DNA of 64,000 bases from Jaltomata sinuosa (GCA_003996215.1 QJPP01003519.1:1-64000), one strand, 5' to 3'. Positions 44,030 through 56,499 are shown, counted from the stretch's first letter. Program-made: numbers and translations. The notes: generated by a model from the sequence alone, not told the origin.

Positions 44030-45346
44030 CATTATAAGGTGTTGAGTTGTCAGGATAGGAATGCAACCTTAGATTCGAAGGGTGTTATGAGGATTGAGGG
44101 TCGTATCTATGTTCCTAGAGTAAGAGATTTGGTTAGACTGATCATGGAGGAGGCTCATTGTTCCACATATTCCATTCATTTAGAGGCAACTAATATGTAT
44201 TGTGACTTGAGAATGCTCTACTGGTAGTGTAGGATGAAGTGGGATATCTCAAATTTCATGTCTAGGTGCTTGAACTGTCAGCAGGTGAAGTACGATCACG
44301 AGAGACCAGGTGGTTTTACTTAGAGCTGACCCATTCCTGAGTAGAAATGGGAGCAAATAGCTATGGAATTTATGGTTATCTTTCCAAGTACTTTTGGGAT
44401 ATTTGATGCTCTTTAGGTTATCATGGATAGATTGACAAAGTCTACTCACATTCTGCAGGTTCAGACTCCTTACAGTTTAGAGAGGTTGTCCGTTTATATG
44501 GGGTGCCTGTTTCTATTATTTTTGATCGTAGTACTCAGTTTACTTCGTGTTTATGGAGGTTGATTTAGAGAGAGTTATGTACCCTAGTTGATTTATGGAG
44601 GTCAGCCAGAGCGTACTATTCAAGTTCTAGAGGATATGTTGCGGACTTATGTTATTAATTTCAGAGGTCAGTGGGACCAGTTATTATCCTTGGTAGAGTT
44701 TGCGTATAATAATAGCTACTATACTGTATTAAAATGGCCCTGAAGGTATTATATGGTAGGTAGTGCAGGCCTCCGGTTGGTTACGTTGATGCTCTTGAGG
44801 TTAGTCCTTGAGGTAGTGACCTGTTGTGTGATTCTATGGATACATTTTGGGTTATTCAAGTAAGACTCTGTACTTCCCAGAGTAGGCAGAAGAGTTATGA
44901 TGATTGGAGGATGCGAGACCTAGAGTTTATGGTTGGTGACCGAGTTTTCCTTCTTGTGTCACTTATGAAGGGCATGATGAGGTTTGGGAGAAATGGCAAG
45001 CTTAGCCCTAGGTTCATTAAGCCTTTTGAGATTCCGCATCACATTAGAGAGGTAGCATATGAGTTAGACTTGCCTCTTGCTCTTTTGGGTATTCGGCCTG
45101 CTTTTCATGTTTCCATGCTGAGGAGGTATGGTCCAGATGAGTCACGTACGACAGTGGGATTTGGTTAAGTTAGATGAGACTTTGGCTTTTGAGGAGAAGC
45201 TTGTTTCTATTTTGGACATGTAGGTTAGAAAGTTGAGGTCTAAAGAGATCCCTTCAGTTAAGGTTCAGTGGAGGCAACGTCCAGTTGAGGAGGCTACTTA
45301 TGAGACCAATCTTAATATGCGGACCCAGTATCCTCACCTTTTTTAG
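44030..45346 (+). pseudogene. Integrase and chromodomain tail of element E
   Basis: Zinc region with SRCLNCQQVKYDHERPGG (CxxC intact), then AMEFMVIFPSTF where the first catalytic Asp is Glu, MDRLTKSTHIL, and PERTIQVLEDMLRTYVINF with the Glu. The second Asp region (about 44515-44545) is in another frame. The late open piece (44824-45168) has WVIQVRLCTSQSRQKSYDDWR and FIKPFEIPHHIREVAYELDL. The tail EEATYETNLNMRTQYPHLF ends at TAG 45344-45346. Confidence 0.88.
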
Positions 45347-45406
45347 TCTTCAGGTACCTTTTATTTTTCAACTTTCAAGGTTGAAAGTCCTTTGAATAGT
45401 TGATGT

Positions 45407-47035
45407 TGCAATGACCCTCGCGGTCATTTCCTTATTTTCGTGCATTTTTACTATTTTAACCCTTCTGATAGCTTCTATACTACTTATGTGACTTGCTGAG
45501 ATGGATGTCATGCTTCTCAAGGTGTTCTGCCATGTTTTAGAGGAGTTTCCCTATTTTGGAACTCTTAAAGTTAAAATGTTTGACTTTGATCAACATTCAG
45601 AGTAACCAGTCTCAAATGAGAATTTTGTCAGTGCCTTTAGCTCCAGAACATAGATTTTGGTCTAACGAAACCTTTTCTTTGGGTCCTGAGGCTTTCAGAC
45701 TCATTTTGGGAACTCGGGTAGTTTTTAGGCAAAATTGTTAAATTGTTGACCTCTGTCAACATTTTATCAAGACACCCTTTGTTGGTCATTTCAATGATTA
45801 TGTTGAGTCTTAAATTCCATTTCTAGTTGGGTAGTATGTTTAGTTTGTGTTCACGGGATTCTGAATAAATCCCGAGAGTCCATTCGGAGATATTTTAAGC
45901 TTGGTGATGTGGTAGGTTTACCAAGTTACCGGTGTAGGTAACTTTATCCTCCTTGTTCACGAGGAGGTGGCTGCATTTGCGATCCCGCATTTGCTATGGG
46001 TGACTAGCATTTGTAGAGAAGGGTTAACAAGACCCGAGCCAACTTCCTCTCCATGTTTGCAGGGAGAGGGCCGCGTTCGCGAGCCTGCATACGCGGTGGG
46101 GTCCCTGCCTTCCCGAAGAAGGATTCCCCTGGTTGTTAAATTATTCCAACTTTTTTATTTTCACCCATTATCACCAAAATTGATTTCTTGTGATCTTGAA
46201 AAGATAATTCTTGTAGAGTTCTTCACTTTCTTATGTTCCAGGTAAGTTCTTGGGTTTCGCCACATATTTTTCCGTTAGTTTCATGCATTATCCATCTCTT
46301 TTTCCATCAAAATTTGTATCTCAGTTCTTGGCATTTCTCCATGATCTTGGTTAACTTTAGGGATGTTCTTGGTCTTGAATTATGTCCCGTTTATGTCTAA
46401 ATGTTGCGCATGGGTTTAGGACCCTATTGGGATCGTTATTGCAATTTTTGTTTCTTATTTTGTTGACGGCCCTGAGGATCGAATTTTTGACCTAATTTTT
46501 GACCCAAAATTCTAAATATCAATATAGATGTCATTATTCCCATCTTGACTCGTTGAATTTATTTATGATAGCATTGAAATGATCCGAGGTACTTCAGAAG
46601 AGAAAGGCTCCCGGGTAACAATTCACGATTACCATTAAGCCCCTAGGTAGGTTATGGTTTACCTCCTTCAAACTTAGCTTGGCTTGATTTTATATTTTAT
46701 AAGTAGCATTAATGTTAGCTTAGGTTGTAGGGTAGAATAAGGCTATAAATCCTTTTTCTTGAATTATTGGCCATTTCCGGGACCATAGAACATAATATCT
46801 TATTTAACCTTAGTTTAGGTTGTTTTAGTCTTGATGTGGTTAGGCTAGAATCCTTAGTATAAGTTTTGAGGAGAATCGCATAGTAGAGTAGGTTTTTAGA
46901 GTTTATTTTACTTTATCTCTCTGTTTCCGTGTTTTGTTTTGGTATATCATGTAATTGTGACCTTAATGCCATAACTTTGGATCGGACGGAGTTCCAGGTT
47001 TGACTTGTTTGGAGGATGCTTTTACCCTGGATGTT

Positions 47036-47066
<31 letters not shown>

Positions 47067-48059
47067 GATACATGTATTCTTTTATGATGGCACACATATA
47101 TTTATACATGCATATACATGGATATTGATACAGTTTTAAGGAAATATGAGCTTTTCAGTTTTTAAAAAGAAAGTTGTACAACTTTTCTACAGTTGAGGTC
47201 ATGGAATGGTTTTCATGGATTTACCCCTGATTTTCTATCTTGGAAAGGCAGTATCACTTTTATACTCGGTCCGAGAGATATTTTTCAGACCTTTTCTCTA
47301 TTTACTTTCTATTGATGAGTCTGAGGTTTGATGTTAGGTGGCCCGAGGGACCATTTCAGGGTTTACTTTTTACTGCATTGGCCATATATTGCATCATATC
47401 ATCCCATTATGCACTGCATTTGTATTTGAGGGTAATATTATCATTCTTATTATTGTTATTTTCACTATTATTCTATTATTTATACGAGATTCTGGGTTAG
47501 CTTCCAACTTACTTTTACCTTCATGCTTCCTATATTATATATTCTCTTCTGATCTCGATTGGCCTTTGATTCCTACAGAGTACCCCATGTTTTGGTACTC
47601 ATACTTCACGTTTGCATCTTTTATGATGTAACACCTAGTACGAGCCCCCCTCATTGATCTTCCACTCATTTGAGGGCTGTTGCTATTCAGATGCTGGTGA
47701 GCTCCTGGCATCCATATTTTATTGCTTTCTTTCTTACACTTACCGTCTTTATTTTTTTTTATTTTTGATAGATAGTAGTATCTTGTATAGCCTTATTCCA
47801 GTAAGTTAGATGCTCTTGTACCGGTGACACCATGTCCGTGAATTTGGTTCTTATGTGTAAACTCGTCTTCCTTGGTCTCTTCAGGGCCGGTTTGTATTGT
47901 ATCATTTTGTATAGACATATACTTTTGGCCCATTCTTATTATGATCTTACTTCCACTTTATCTTTTTTAGTTCCATTTATAGCATTGTATCTTTGGTTTG
48001 GGCTTGCCTACTGGAGGGTTATATTAGGCGCCATCATGGCCCCATTTCGGGTCAAGACA
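45407..48059 (+). mobile_element. 3' LTR of element E
   Basis: It starts TGCAATGACCCTC and ends GGGTCAAGACA (2,653 bp), of the same family as the C LTRs in reverse orientation. It contains a GC-rich island (45960-46130, with CGCGTTCGCGAG) and a TA microsatellite (47036-47063). No purine tract precedes it: the preceding bases are TTTGAATAGTTGATGT. Confidence 0.9.
47036..47063. repeat. (TA)n microsatellite
   Basis: About 14 uninterrupted TA units inside the E LTR. Confidence 0.95.
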
Positions 48060-48929
48060 AATAAAAGGAAAGGAAAATGACTGACAATCCTGAGAAACAA
48101 AGTCGACAAATGAAGCTATATCGAAACCAATCACAGTGGATCAAAGCAAACTGATGGCCCAAATAGTGCCAAAAATGGATTAAATGAGAAACGAAATACA
48201 ACAGAACAGAGAATTTACCAAGATGGCCATTGTTTCAAATGCTCCTATTCCTATCGAAATGAGGCCTCCACTCAAGTTCCCTCTTTGTAACTCTCCCAAC
48301 ATTGAAATTGTCAAAATAACATACCAACTGCTTCCGTCCCAAGACCTCCCACAGATACCATCTTTAGAAACCCTCCTCAATTTGTCTCATCATATCAAGT
48401 CCATACTCTTCCTACCTAGCATACTAACCAAAACAACAATTCAAATGCCTACAATCCACAAAACCTCCCTCCTAACTACAAGAATACTCTTCCAAATGCC
48501 TATTGTTCCCAGAAAGTCAATCCTATATATTAGAATAACAACCTAAATATCACTAACCCATAAAACATTAACCCCACATACCAAAACACGCTTTGAGTGT
48601 CCAGCACCCGCGACCAACCCAAACTATGCCACCTACCACTTTTTACATCACTAGACTTGAAACCTTCCCTAACGCCCTAGAGAAATGCAAACTTGAGCAC
48701 AATAAGGAAATGATAGAGAATTAAGAGTCGTGGAAGATAGGAGCAATAAGTATATGATCTTTATAAAAGAAGAGATTGCCAAAATCAAGGAATTGCAGAA
48801 TTTGATTGACAAAGCGAGATTCAATTATGATAGCCTTTGCATTCACCTAGATTTGAATCCACTTGAATCTTCCCGAGGGATTCAGAGTCCCGTAGTTTGA
48901 AACATTTAATGGCACCAGAAATTCCACAG

Positions 48930-49640
48930 TCCATTTGAGGAGTTATTGTGACAAAATGGTGGGAGCGAGTAAAAATGAAGTGCTACTAATGAGAATATTC
49001 AATTGGAGTCTAAGTGGCAAAGATCTATAATGGTTTACTTTGCCATATCTAAATAAGTAACCCAAATGGAGTTCCTTAGCCAAAGATTTTACTGGAAGAT
49101 TTGCCTACAACAAGGAGCTTATCCCATGAAGGTATTCTTTGGACCGTATCAAGCAGGAATTCAATGAGCATTCGTGACAATGCTTACTGGTGGAGAAATG
49201 AGGCAGCGAGAGTCCAACCTCCTATGACTGAAGAAGAAATTAGCATAGTATTTATGCATGCTCAAGTGTCATAATTCTATGACAAGATGATATCAGTGGT
49301 CTATGCGAAGTTTGCTGACTTAGTAAAAATATGTGAGACAGTCAAAGAATGTCTTAGGACTGGAAAAAAAATCACCAGGGTCTCTACACAGCCATAGTCT
49401 CTAGGATTCCCAAGGTATAAAGGAGAAGAGGTGTCTTCTGTATCCTTTAGACTGGGCATGAGATCAAAGAAATCCTTCAGATTCAGACCCAAAAAAACCT
49501 CACCATTAAAGAGTGACACCTCAGTTTCACAAAGTCCCTATCCTTTTTTTTATGTCCAACCAAATTATCAAACACCACCCCCTATTTCCAAATTAATTAC
49601 ATTATTTTGCATCCAAATTTTGAGAAAAAACCTCTCCGAG
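48930..49640 (+). pseudogene. Ogre/Tat-type Gag (element L)
   Basis: The phrase CDKMVGASKNEVLLMRIFNWSLSGKDL (about 48950-49030), followed by SLAKDFTGRFAYNKELIP and YSLDRIKQEFNEHS, is the gag domain shared by Ogre elements. Later VQPPMTEEEISIVFMHAQ-like sequence (49215-49265, worn) and KFADLVKICETVKECLRTGK (about 49310-49370) continue it. Stops and frame changes are frequent. The residues given are my frame-by-frame reading, so minor errors are possible. Confidence 0.72.
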
Positions 49641-51130
49641 TTTTACTCCATTAGCTGAAAGCCAAACTCAACTCTTTGAGAGACTAAATGTTGCTGGACT
49701 AATTTAGCCTATCAAACCAAACCCTAATAATCCAGTATCTAAATTCTTCAAACGACATTGCGCATATCATTCAGGAAGTCTTGGATATACCACTGAAGAT
49801 TGCCTCAACTTGAAGCACTAAATTTAGAACCTAATCGATCAGGAGATCATCTCCAGAAGGTTGCGCCAAATATTTACACCAAACCCCTACCAAACCCCAG
49901 AGGAGTAACTAAAAAACATGATCAATATTGATGAAGAATGGCTCATGAGTAGAGCCATAACCCAAGAAAGTCCTAATGTAGTAGAGAATGGGGTGGCCTC
50001 TACGAGCATAAGAAAGAAGTCCAAGTTTATGGTGATGATTGAACCTCATCAAGAATTTTAAGAGGAGCCTTCCAAATTTTATTTAGGCTACATACCAATC
50101 CAAGAAAGTATTTTCAACAACAAGGGAAAGAAAAAGATTGGTCAAGAGCTACAAAAATCATTTCCTCATATATACAAGTCATTTCTAGTATAAGCATGGA
50201 ATGAAAGCGAAGGTCGAGCAGAAGGGGTTAGAGGTATTTTAAATAAATATGACATGTTTTTTTAGGAATTCACCAAAGTGTCAAACATACGGGATGCCAC
50301 AATAGGAAGAATAGCTGCACAATGGGATATCTACCTCGCTCGTGATTCCCCGCTTGTCTTAGTAGAGAAAAGACTAATCTTTGATTTTTAAAATTAGTGA
50401 TGGTCTAAATGAGGCCTGAGACCCACCTTTTATGTCTTATTTTCCTTATTTTGTCTTTACCTTCTCATGATATTTTTCAAAAAGGTAAAGAATCATAATT
50501 GTGTGAGTCATATAAAAAGTTTTTGTGTCTTTAAAGATTCAATGAAAGCCTCCCCTATCTCAAAATCAACTGCTTTTTATTTATCTTTTATGTTTAAAAT
50601 TATATTATCTAAACTTGTTTAAGTATGATTTTGGTACAATAATTTAAAGCCTGCCAATGTCATGTTATGTCATGAGTAGAATAAACAAATTGAGGTAGAT
50701 AGTGATGAATTTAAAGAATATCATAAAGAACTTACGGTCCCCAAATATTTAACAGAAGAATTGAAATAACTTGAGAATCGAGACAAACCCAATTTAGAGA
50801 AAACCAAATTGGTGAAGATGTAAACCAAGTCAAAGAGACCATAACCAGGGTCTTTCTATCAAAATCACAAAAGAGAGAGCTTATCAATTTGATCGAATAG
50901 TACATTAATGTATTCACATGGACCAATGATGATATGGTCAGTCCATAATTAAATCTATAAAGTGGAACAATTGATGTTAAAACACATTCTTCTATCATCG
51001 CGATAAGTACATGGTGAATGTTTGAACTAAATTAACCAAGATGTCATGTCATCCACAAAGCACTATCCAAAGGTGATTTGATCTTTTCAGAGATGTATGG
51101 TCAATAGCGGCCAAAAAAATATACTTAGAG
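49641..51130 (+). pseudogene. Worn gag-pol linker of element L
   Basis: Coding-like but heavily broken. FKRHCAYHSGSLGYTTEDCLNLKH (about 49750-49820) looks like the C-terminal gag zinc-binding remnant of Ogre elements. The stretch near 50870-50990 resembles the segment just before RT. I cannot identify a protease or RT core. Confidence 0.5.
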
Positions 51131-51785
51131 GCTATCAAGAGATATTATATTTGAAGATGTTGTCTTCTTTTCATTTCTTTCTCTGTAATTGCACATTCTA
51201 TTTGTAGTAGTTTCCATGCTATGTATTAGCCTGGTAATATATCCCTATATATTCTTTGTATGAACTATGTTTGACCTGAATTCCCAAGAATGTAATATAT
51301 AGGCAGCCTGTCTTGGCTTTGGTCACTCTCTTAAAAATTTCTATCTTTCCTTTTGTATCTTGAACTACGTAATGACTTGAATTCCAAAGAATGGGATACG
51401 TAGGCTGCCTTTGTTAGCCTTAGTCACCCTTTTATTATCTCTCTAATTTTCACTAAGATTTGGGAACTATGTTTAAGATGACTCCTTCTTCAATGGGATA
51501 CATAGGCACCACAATGGCTGGGTTATACCCCTCCCCCAGAGGATAGAAACTGGGCCAAAATTTTTGGGAGGATCAAAAAAATTTAGAAGGCAAAGATCAT
51601 TCTCCAGCAAATCAGAATACAGATTGTGCCAAAGATCTACTGAAGCAAATTTTGAGAAAAAGTCTCAAGATCCTCATAAAGCATCAAAAGTCTTATCAAC
51701 GAGACATGATTCGTCATGAAATCTCTAACTGGGGCAGAAAGGTATACAGGTTCGTGATCCAGCACGTTCGTAAGATCGTCAAAGT

Positions 51786-52153
51786 TTAACTTTTCGGTGA
51801 TCCTCCCTTATTTCTGGAGGTTTAGTTAGACTTGATTGTTCTTCTTATTGTTAAGTTAGTTAGGGGCCTTGTCTCAGTAGACAGTGTTGTTCAGAGTCAG
51901 ATGCTTCATGGACTATGAATGTGAGAGTCATGTTATTCAGATGTTGACCTACGTACCACCACTCTTATGAAACATTAAATTTTCTTATTATTAAATTAAG
52001 GAAAAATGTTTTCTCTTAAGAAATATGTTATGCCTTACTTATGACTTATGCAATATAGTATTAAATGCTCATAATATATTCTAAGTTTTTCACTCGGGCT
52101 AGAGATAGGATCCGATGCCAGCCACATCCAGGGTGTAGGCTCGGGTTGTAACA
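51786..52153 (+). mobile_element. 5' LTR end of element J
   Basis: It ends CTCGGGTTGTAACA at 52153 next to a primer site. GGGGCCTTGTCTCAGTAGACAGTG (about 51852) is usual in Tekay-type LTRs. The left limit is uncertain, and most of the LTR is missing. Confidence 0.65.
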
Positions 52154-52157
52154 AACT

Positions 52158-52172
52158 TTGTATCAGAGCACT
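52158..52172 (+). promoter_or_regulatory. Primer binding site of element J
   Basis: TTGTATCAGAGCACT, one base different from the tRNA-Met type TGGTATCAGAGC, lies 4 bases after the LTR end. Confidence 0.8.
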
Positions 52173-53717
52173 AGGTTTAACTATTCTAGGGTGTCTATAA
52201 AGTCATGTCTAGGAAACTCTTGCTTATGGGTGTGTTTTACACCATACTTTAATCAGGAGGCTACAAGGCATTTAGAAAATATTTTCCATTCTTTTATACT
52301 CTAGTTCTTGCAATATAGTTGAGATCTATGAAACTATCCTAATTTGTATGTTGTTCCAATTTCACCAACTATTGCTTATATTCGAGGTGATAGAAGTAGA
52401 AATGAGCTATTTGTTCACAATATGGTGCTCTTAGATAAAGCCATCACAAAGTTAAGAGACTACACAATGGCTTGAGAGGATCCCACGTGTGCATTCAAGC
52501 CTTTTGATTAAAAATACACTCTTGTTATCATGAATTGTTCATTGAACTAATAGTAGAATATCCTCTCAGACCCTTCCCGAAACTTTATTATGAATGACAC
52601 CCTTAACCAAAAAGTATGTATCTCTATGCTTGAGTAGTGTTGTCGCCTGAGAGATATTTTAATTTAATGTGTTGTAAGAGATAAGTGGTAGAATGAATTC
52701 TATAAACAAGATATGATGCCAAACATATGGTGGACAGAAAGCAGAGATAGTAGTGATTGGGTTGTGTGATAAAAATATGTATTTATTAGGTGATCAATGG
52801 GCTATATGATATGTACTTAGGTGTTGACTAAGATTTCATAAGAGTTGTGTAGACTTTCTTGAATTTGCTGATTTTAAGTGTGCTTAGGAAGATTATTTGA
52901 TAGTTTAGTTACCAAGAAGACTTGAAGTGAATATTGTAATAAGCTTGAATGTCGTGGTGATGAACATATGAACAATCACATTATGTGGCTCGTGATTTAC
53001 ATTGAAGCCTAAGGTTTGTTGATTAACGTGATAAGAAGGAGTAATATTCTTGGGGATAACTCTAGATGCAAAAGAGACCTTGTCTAGTCTAAGAATAAAA
53101 CCTAAGAGCTACTGAATACTCAAGGATGAGGGTTCCTAAGGAGGAGAGAATGTATAGGACCCCATAATTTTCAGACTAGCATCTTCTCTTTAGGTATGAT
53201 GCTTGGTGGTTTTGAATTTGGATTGAACTAGGTAAGATTATGCAGTTAGCTGCAAACCTTAGTAGCTATGTGCCCGTGTGAGAACTATAAGTTGTAATGG
53301 GGGAAGCATAGTATTCAGAAGAGGAAGTGTGGTTGAGAAGCATTGCTAAACTTTAAGACTGCCAGTGGTATCATTTAATGTGTGAGTAGCCCACTCCTAC
53401 TTCATGTCTGACGTGCTCATGTTTTATGACCAATACTTTCAAATCGTGTGAGACTTATGCCCAAGTACATGTTCTTATGTAGTCATTCATGTCTATACAC
53501 CCTTTGGTTCTACGAATCCATGCTTATGTCATCCTTATGATAGTCTCTTGGGTTCTAAACTCATGCTTATGATTTCTTTGCGAGTTTCATAAAGCTCCTT
53601 TCCTTGATATACTTCATGTGAAAGAATATAAGCTCGATATTGACAAAGGGAATCATGTTTAGTTCAACATATGTGTTTCCATCCTATCCTTGAGCATCAT
53701 TTGAGGATGAATGATCC
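52173..53717 (+). other. Interior of element J, no recognisable gene
   Basis: About 1.55 kb between primer site and polypurine tract, where a full Tekay interior is about 5 kb. I find no gag, RT or integrase motif on either strand. It may be a deletion derivative or a non-autonomous element. Confidence 0.6.
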
Positions 53718-53731
53718 AAAAGGGGAGATAT
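53718..53731 (+). promoter_or_regulatory. Polypurine tract of element J
   Basis: AAAAGGGGAGATAT lies directly before the LTR start and after ATTTGAGGATGAATGAT, close to B's motif at 1494-1513. Confidence 0.75.
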
Positions 53732-53897
53732 TATAACACCCCATGCTTTTGGACTAAGATTTTGAACCATTCTATGTGTGTAGTTGAATCCGAACCCGAT
53801 GAAATTTCTATGTATCAAGGTGTTATGATCAATTCTTAGGTGTATGAAGAGCTTTGGTTATTAATTTAGGTCTTAAAGAACCTCTACTACAAAGTTA
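53732..53897 (+). mobile_element. 3' LTR of element J, first part
   Basis: It starts TATAACACCCCATG (TA where TG is usual, as in B). It is interrupted at 53897 by the LINE and resumes at about 61459. Confidence 0.82.
53885..53897 (+). repeat. LINE target-site duplication, left copy
   Basis: TACTACAAAGTTA, identical to 61446-61458. Confidence 0.85.
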
Positions 53898-54922
53898 AGA
53901 TTTCTTTTAATTAAAGGTGGTCATGGGCCATTTATTAAAAATAAAAGGTTGTACAAACAAAAAGCCCACTCCCAAACCGGAGCAAGCCCAATCAAAGAAA
54001 AGCCAAAATGAAAAGAAAAAAGAGACCAAACACAAAAATTGAAATATGGAAAGTCAACTGAAACTTGAGAAAAACCCTAATATATCACCTAGTCTTAGTT
54101 GTCTTCAAGTGCTTCAGGTTGCTGGCAAGGTAATTATTCCCCATCTTATTGATCTTTTTTGAGTAGGTTATAAATCTAGTCATGAAGATGGAGAGTAAGG
54201 AGAATAAAGATGAATGTTTTAAGTTCTACCCGCCATGTCATTGGAAAGTTTCCAATCAGCAAGACAATAACATCGTTACAAGTGTTCAATCTAAGATCCT
54301 TACCCTCTATTTTCATGATTTTATTCTAACTTTCTCATTGTTAATTTTTGTTAGGGAAGATTTGTTGTTCTTGGTGGATTTTAAGCCCAAGATGTCTCCA
54401 TCGTCTTCATGTTTGTCAGGTATCTCTGATGCTAGCCTTTTCCTTCGTGCAACATTGTATAAGTTTTCTCATGTTCTATACTAATTTTGCATTGTCATTT
54501 TACAGTGAACTTTGGGAGATTTCATTTCATGTCATCTAATACTCTCACAAGTGCTATGAAATTGTGACCGATAAAGACTAGCTTCAAGCTACAAGGTGGT
54601 GACAGGTGCATACCAGTATATTAGATTGGTAAAGACCTTTCATGCTTTCTCAAAGTTTAGACTAGGTTGATGTAGATGTAGATCTAAGAATCCTTTACTG
54701 CTATTTCTCTGAAGGGTTGAACCTTAGAGAGATTAATACCACCTTCTAGGGAACTAGAAATATAGGATTCCTTATCTATTTGTTGCTATATATTAGTGCA
54801 GACCTTTAAGTCCATTCATCTCTGCTTTGTTATTCTTTGTCTTTGATATAGATTTACTGCAACTTTTGATATGTGCTGAGTGTTGCTTATAAACCTATAT
54901 TGTTGTCAATTGTGCTCTTGGG
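53898..54922 (-). other. 3' untranslated region of LINE M
   Basis: On the minus strand the last 200 bases run through TGGGCTTTTTGTTTGTACAACC and AATAAATGGCCC, usual near plant LINE ends. AATAAA (minus, about 53945) could be a polyadenylation signal. Two plus-strand frames (54182-54539) have no recognisable content. Confidence 0.65.
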
Positions 54923-56499
54923 TTAATCTGGTGCTTTCCTTCTTATGTGTTTGATTCTCATCTGTGGTATTCCTTGCTTATCTATGTTGATGATCTTCTT
55001 AGCTTCTATTGGTAATTCTTGGAATGATAGATAGTTTTTTGTACCTACAAAATCAATAGCATGGTTAGTTAAAAAATCTTCCAATGTGTTGCCTTTCATA
55101 AGAGTGTGACTGAATATGACTTCCCCTTGTATCCTCCACTCTTTAATCTGATTCACCACCATACTTACTCCCAGGGGACCTCCCATTCTCTTTCCAAGAT
55201 ATTTTTCATAGTCATTGAGTCAGTTTTCATGACCACTGGTAGAATCTGGTTCTCTACACAGTATCTGATTCCCCTTAGGATAGCTCGAGCTTCTGCATCA
55301 AGACTTGTTGTGTCAGGGATCAGTCTTCAACTAGAATACACTAAGTCTTCTATGTACTCTCTGATGCAAAAAGCAACAGAGCTAGGGCCAAGATTGCCCC
55401 TTGAAGCTCTATTAGAATTACACTTGTACTACCCCATTCCTGGGCAATTCCATTTTACTGAATTGTTTTTGATCAAACCCTTGTAGAGCTCCATGTACTG
55501 AACTAATAATGTCCATGTGAATGCGATATCCTTCATTCATAGATATAGGATATTAGAAAAGTTATGAAAACTCTGGTTAATCTCATATATTGTTCTGTTC
55601 CATGATACGTTCTTTCCATGATCTTTAACATTTCTCCATTTCCAAACCTGCCAGCAAATTATAGATGGAGCAGCTTGTATTAGGGGCTTTAGTTTTACTG
55701 CACATTCAGTGTTCCACCATTGGACCATTGTTTGGTGTAGTTGCACAAAAGGACCCAATATTCCAGTGGCTGTATTAAAATAATCCCACACCCTTATAGC
55801 ATAATAACCAGTAAGAAATAGGTGTTGCACTATTTATTGATGAGACAGAGTGCATCATCTACACTTTGAGACAATAGCAATGACACATCTTTCCACTATC
55901 TCATTCACAAGTATTTTATGCTTCCATAGCCTCTAAAAGAAGGAAGAGATTTTGATAGGGAGTCCCTTGGACCAGATTCTATCAAATGTAGTGTCTATAT
56001 GAAGTTTTTGCCTTAGTAACTTCCAAGCACTCTTCACTATAAATTTTCCTTTGCTTGTGGCCATCCACCATTGTTGATCCCATTGTCTTTCTTTTGCACA
56101 TATGAAGTTGTTTTTTCTAACATGATCCACTATATCCTCTGAAAAGGTCTGTGGAAGCCTTTGAGTATTCCAGCTATTACTATGCATGAAGTAGTTCAGA
56201 TCCTCCTTGCTTTCATCAATAGGAAAATCAGGCTCAACAATGTAGTGTAATGCTCCCAGCTGTATCCAATTATCAAACTAGATGTTGGATGAACCCATAG
56301 TAGGTTGCCACAAGGTTTCTTGCTCTATATCTTCCCTTGCCTCCAACATCTTCTTCAACACCTGAGATCCTCCTTTCCACTGTATATTACACTTGGGTTA
56401 AGCTTTTTGCAGTATTTATTCCACATGAAATCAGTCCATATAGACCTAGTTGTTCTAAACTACCACCATAATTTAGCAAATAAGGCCTTTAAGATATCA
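54923..56499 (-). pseudogene. LINE ORF2 C-terminus: zinc-like region and RNase H
   Basis: From right to left: RQWDQQWWMATSKGKFIVKSAWKLL (55933-56187) is the usual linker before the zf-RVT region, then QHLFLTGYYAIRVWDYFN and ICWQVWKWRN (55537-55830), then an RNase H-like domain at the end (54923-55480) with EWRIQGEVIFSHTLMKGNTLEDFLTNHAI, the typical tail with the conserved His/Asn region. Frames change several times. Confidence 0.8.

Larger units (their letters stand above)
48060..51785 (+). mobile_element. Ogre/Tat-type remnant L
   Basis: Gag of Tat/Ogre type (48930-49640), then a badly worn gag-protease/RT linker (50000-51130), then non-coding sequence with two copies of a phrase near GGGATACGTAGGCTGCC (51300 and 51400), typical of Ogre leader or end regions. 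ACTGGGGCAGAAAGG (51728-51741) looks like an Ogre polypurine tract. RT, RNase H and integrase are missing. It is bounded left by the E LTR and right by J; exact edges are uncertain. Confidence 0.65.

Noticed and set aside
48184..48546. 120-codon open frame as a host gene
   Set aside because: It is low-complexity sequence at the start of the worn Ogre gag region, with gag motifs following downstream.
54182..54539. Two overlapping frames as a host exon
   Set aside because: They fall in the LINE 3' untranslated region, antisense to it, with no recognisable domain.
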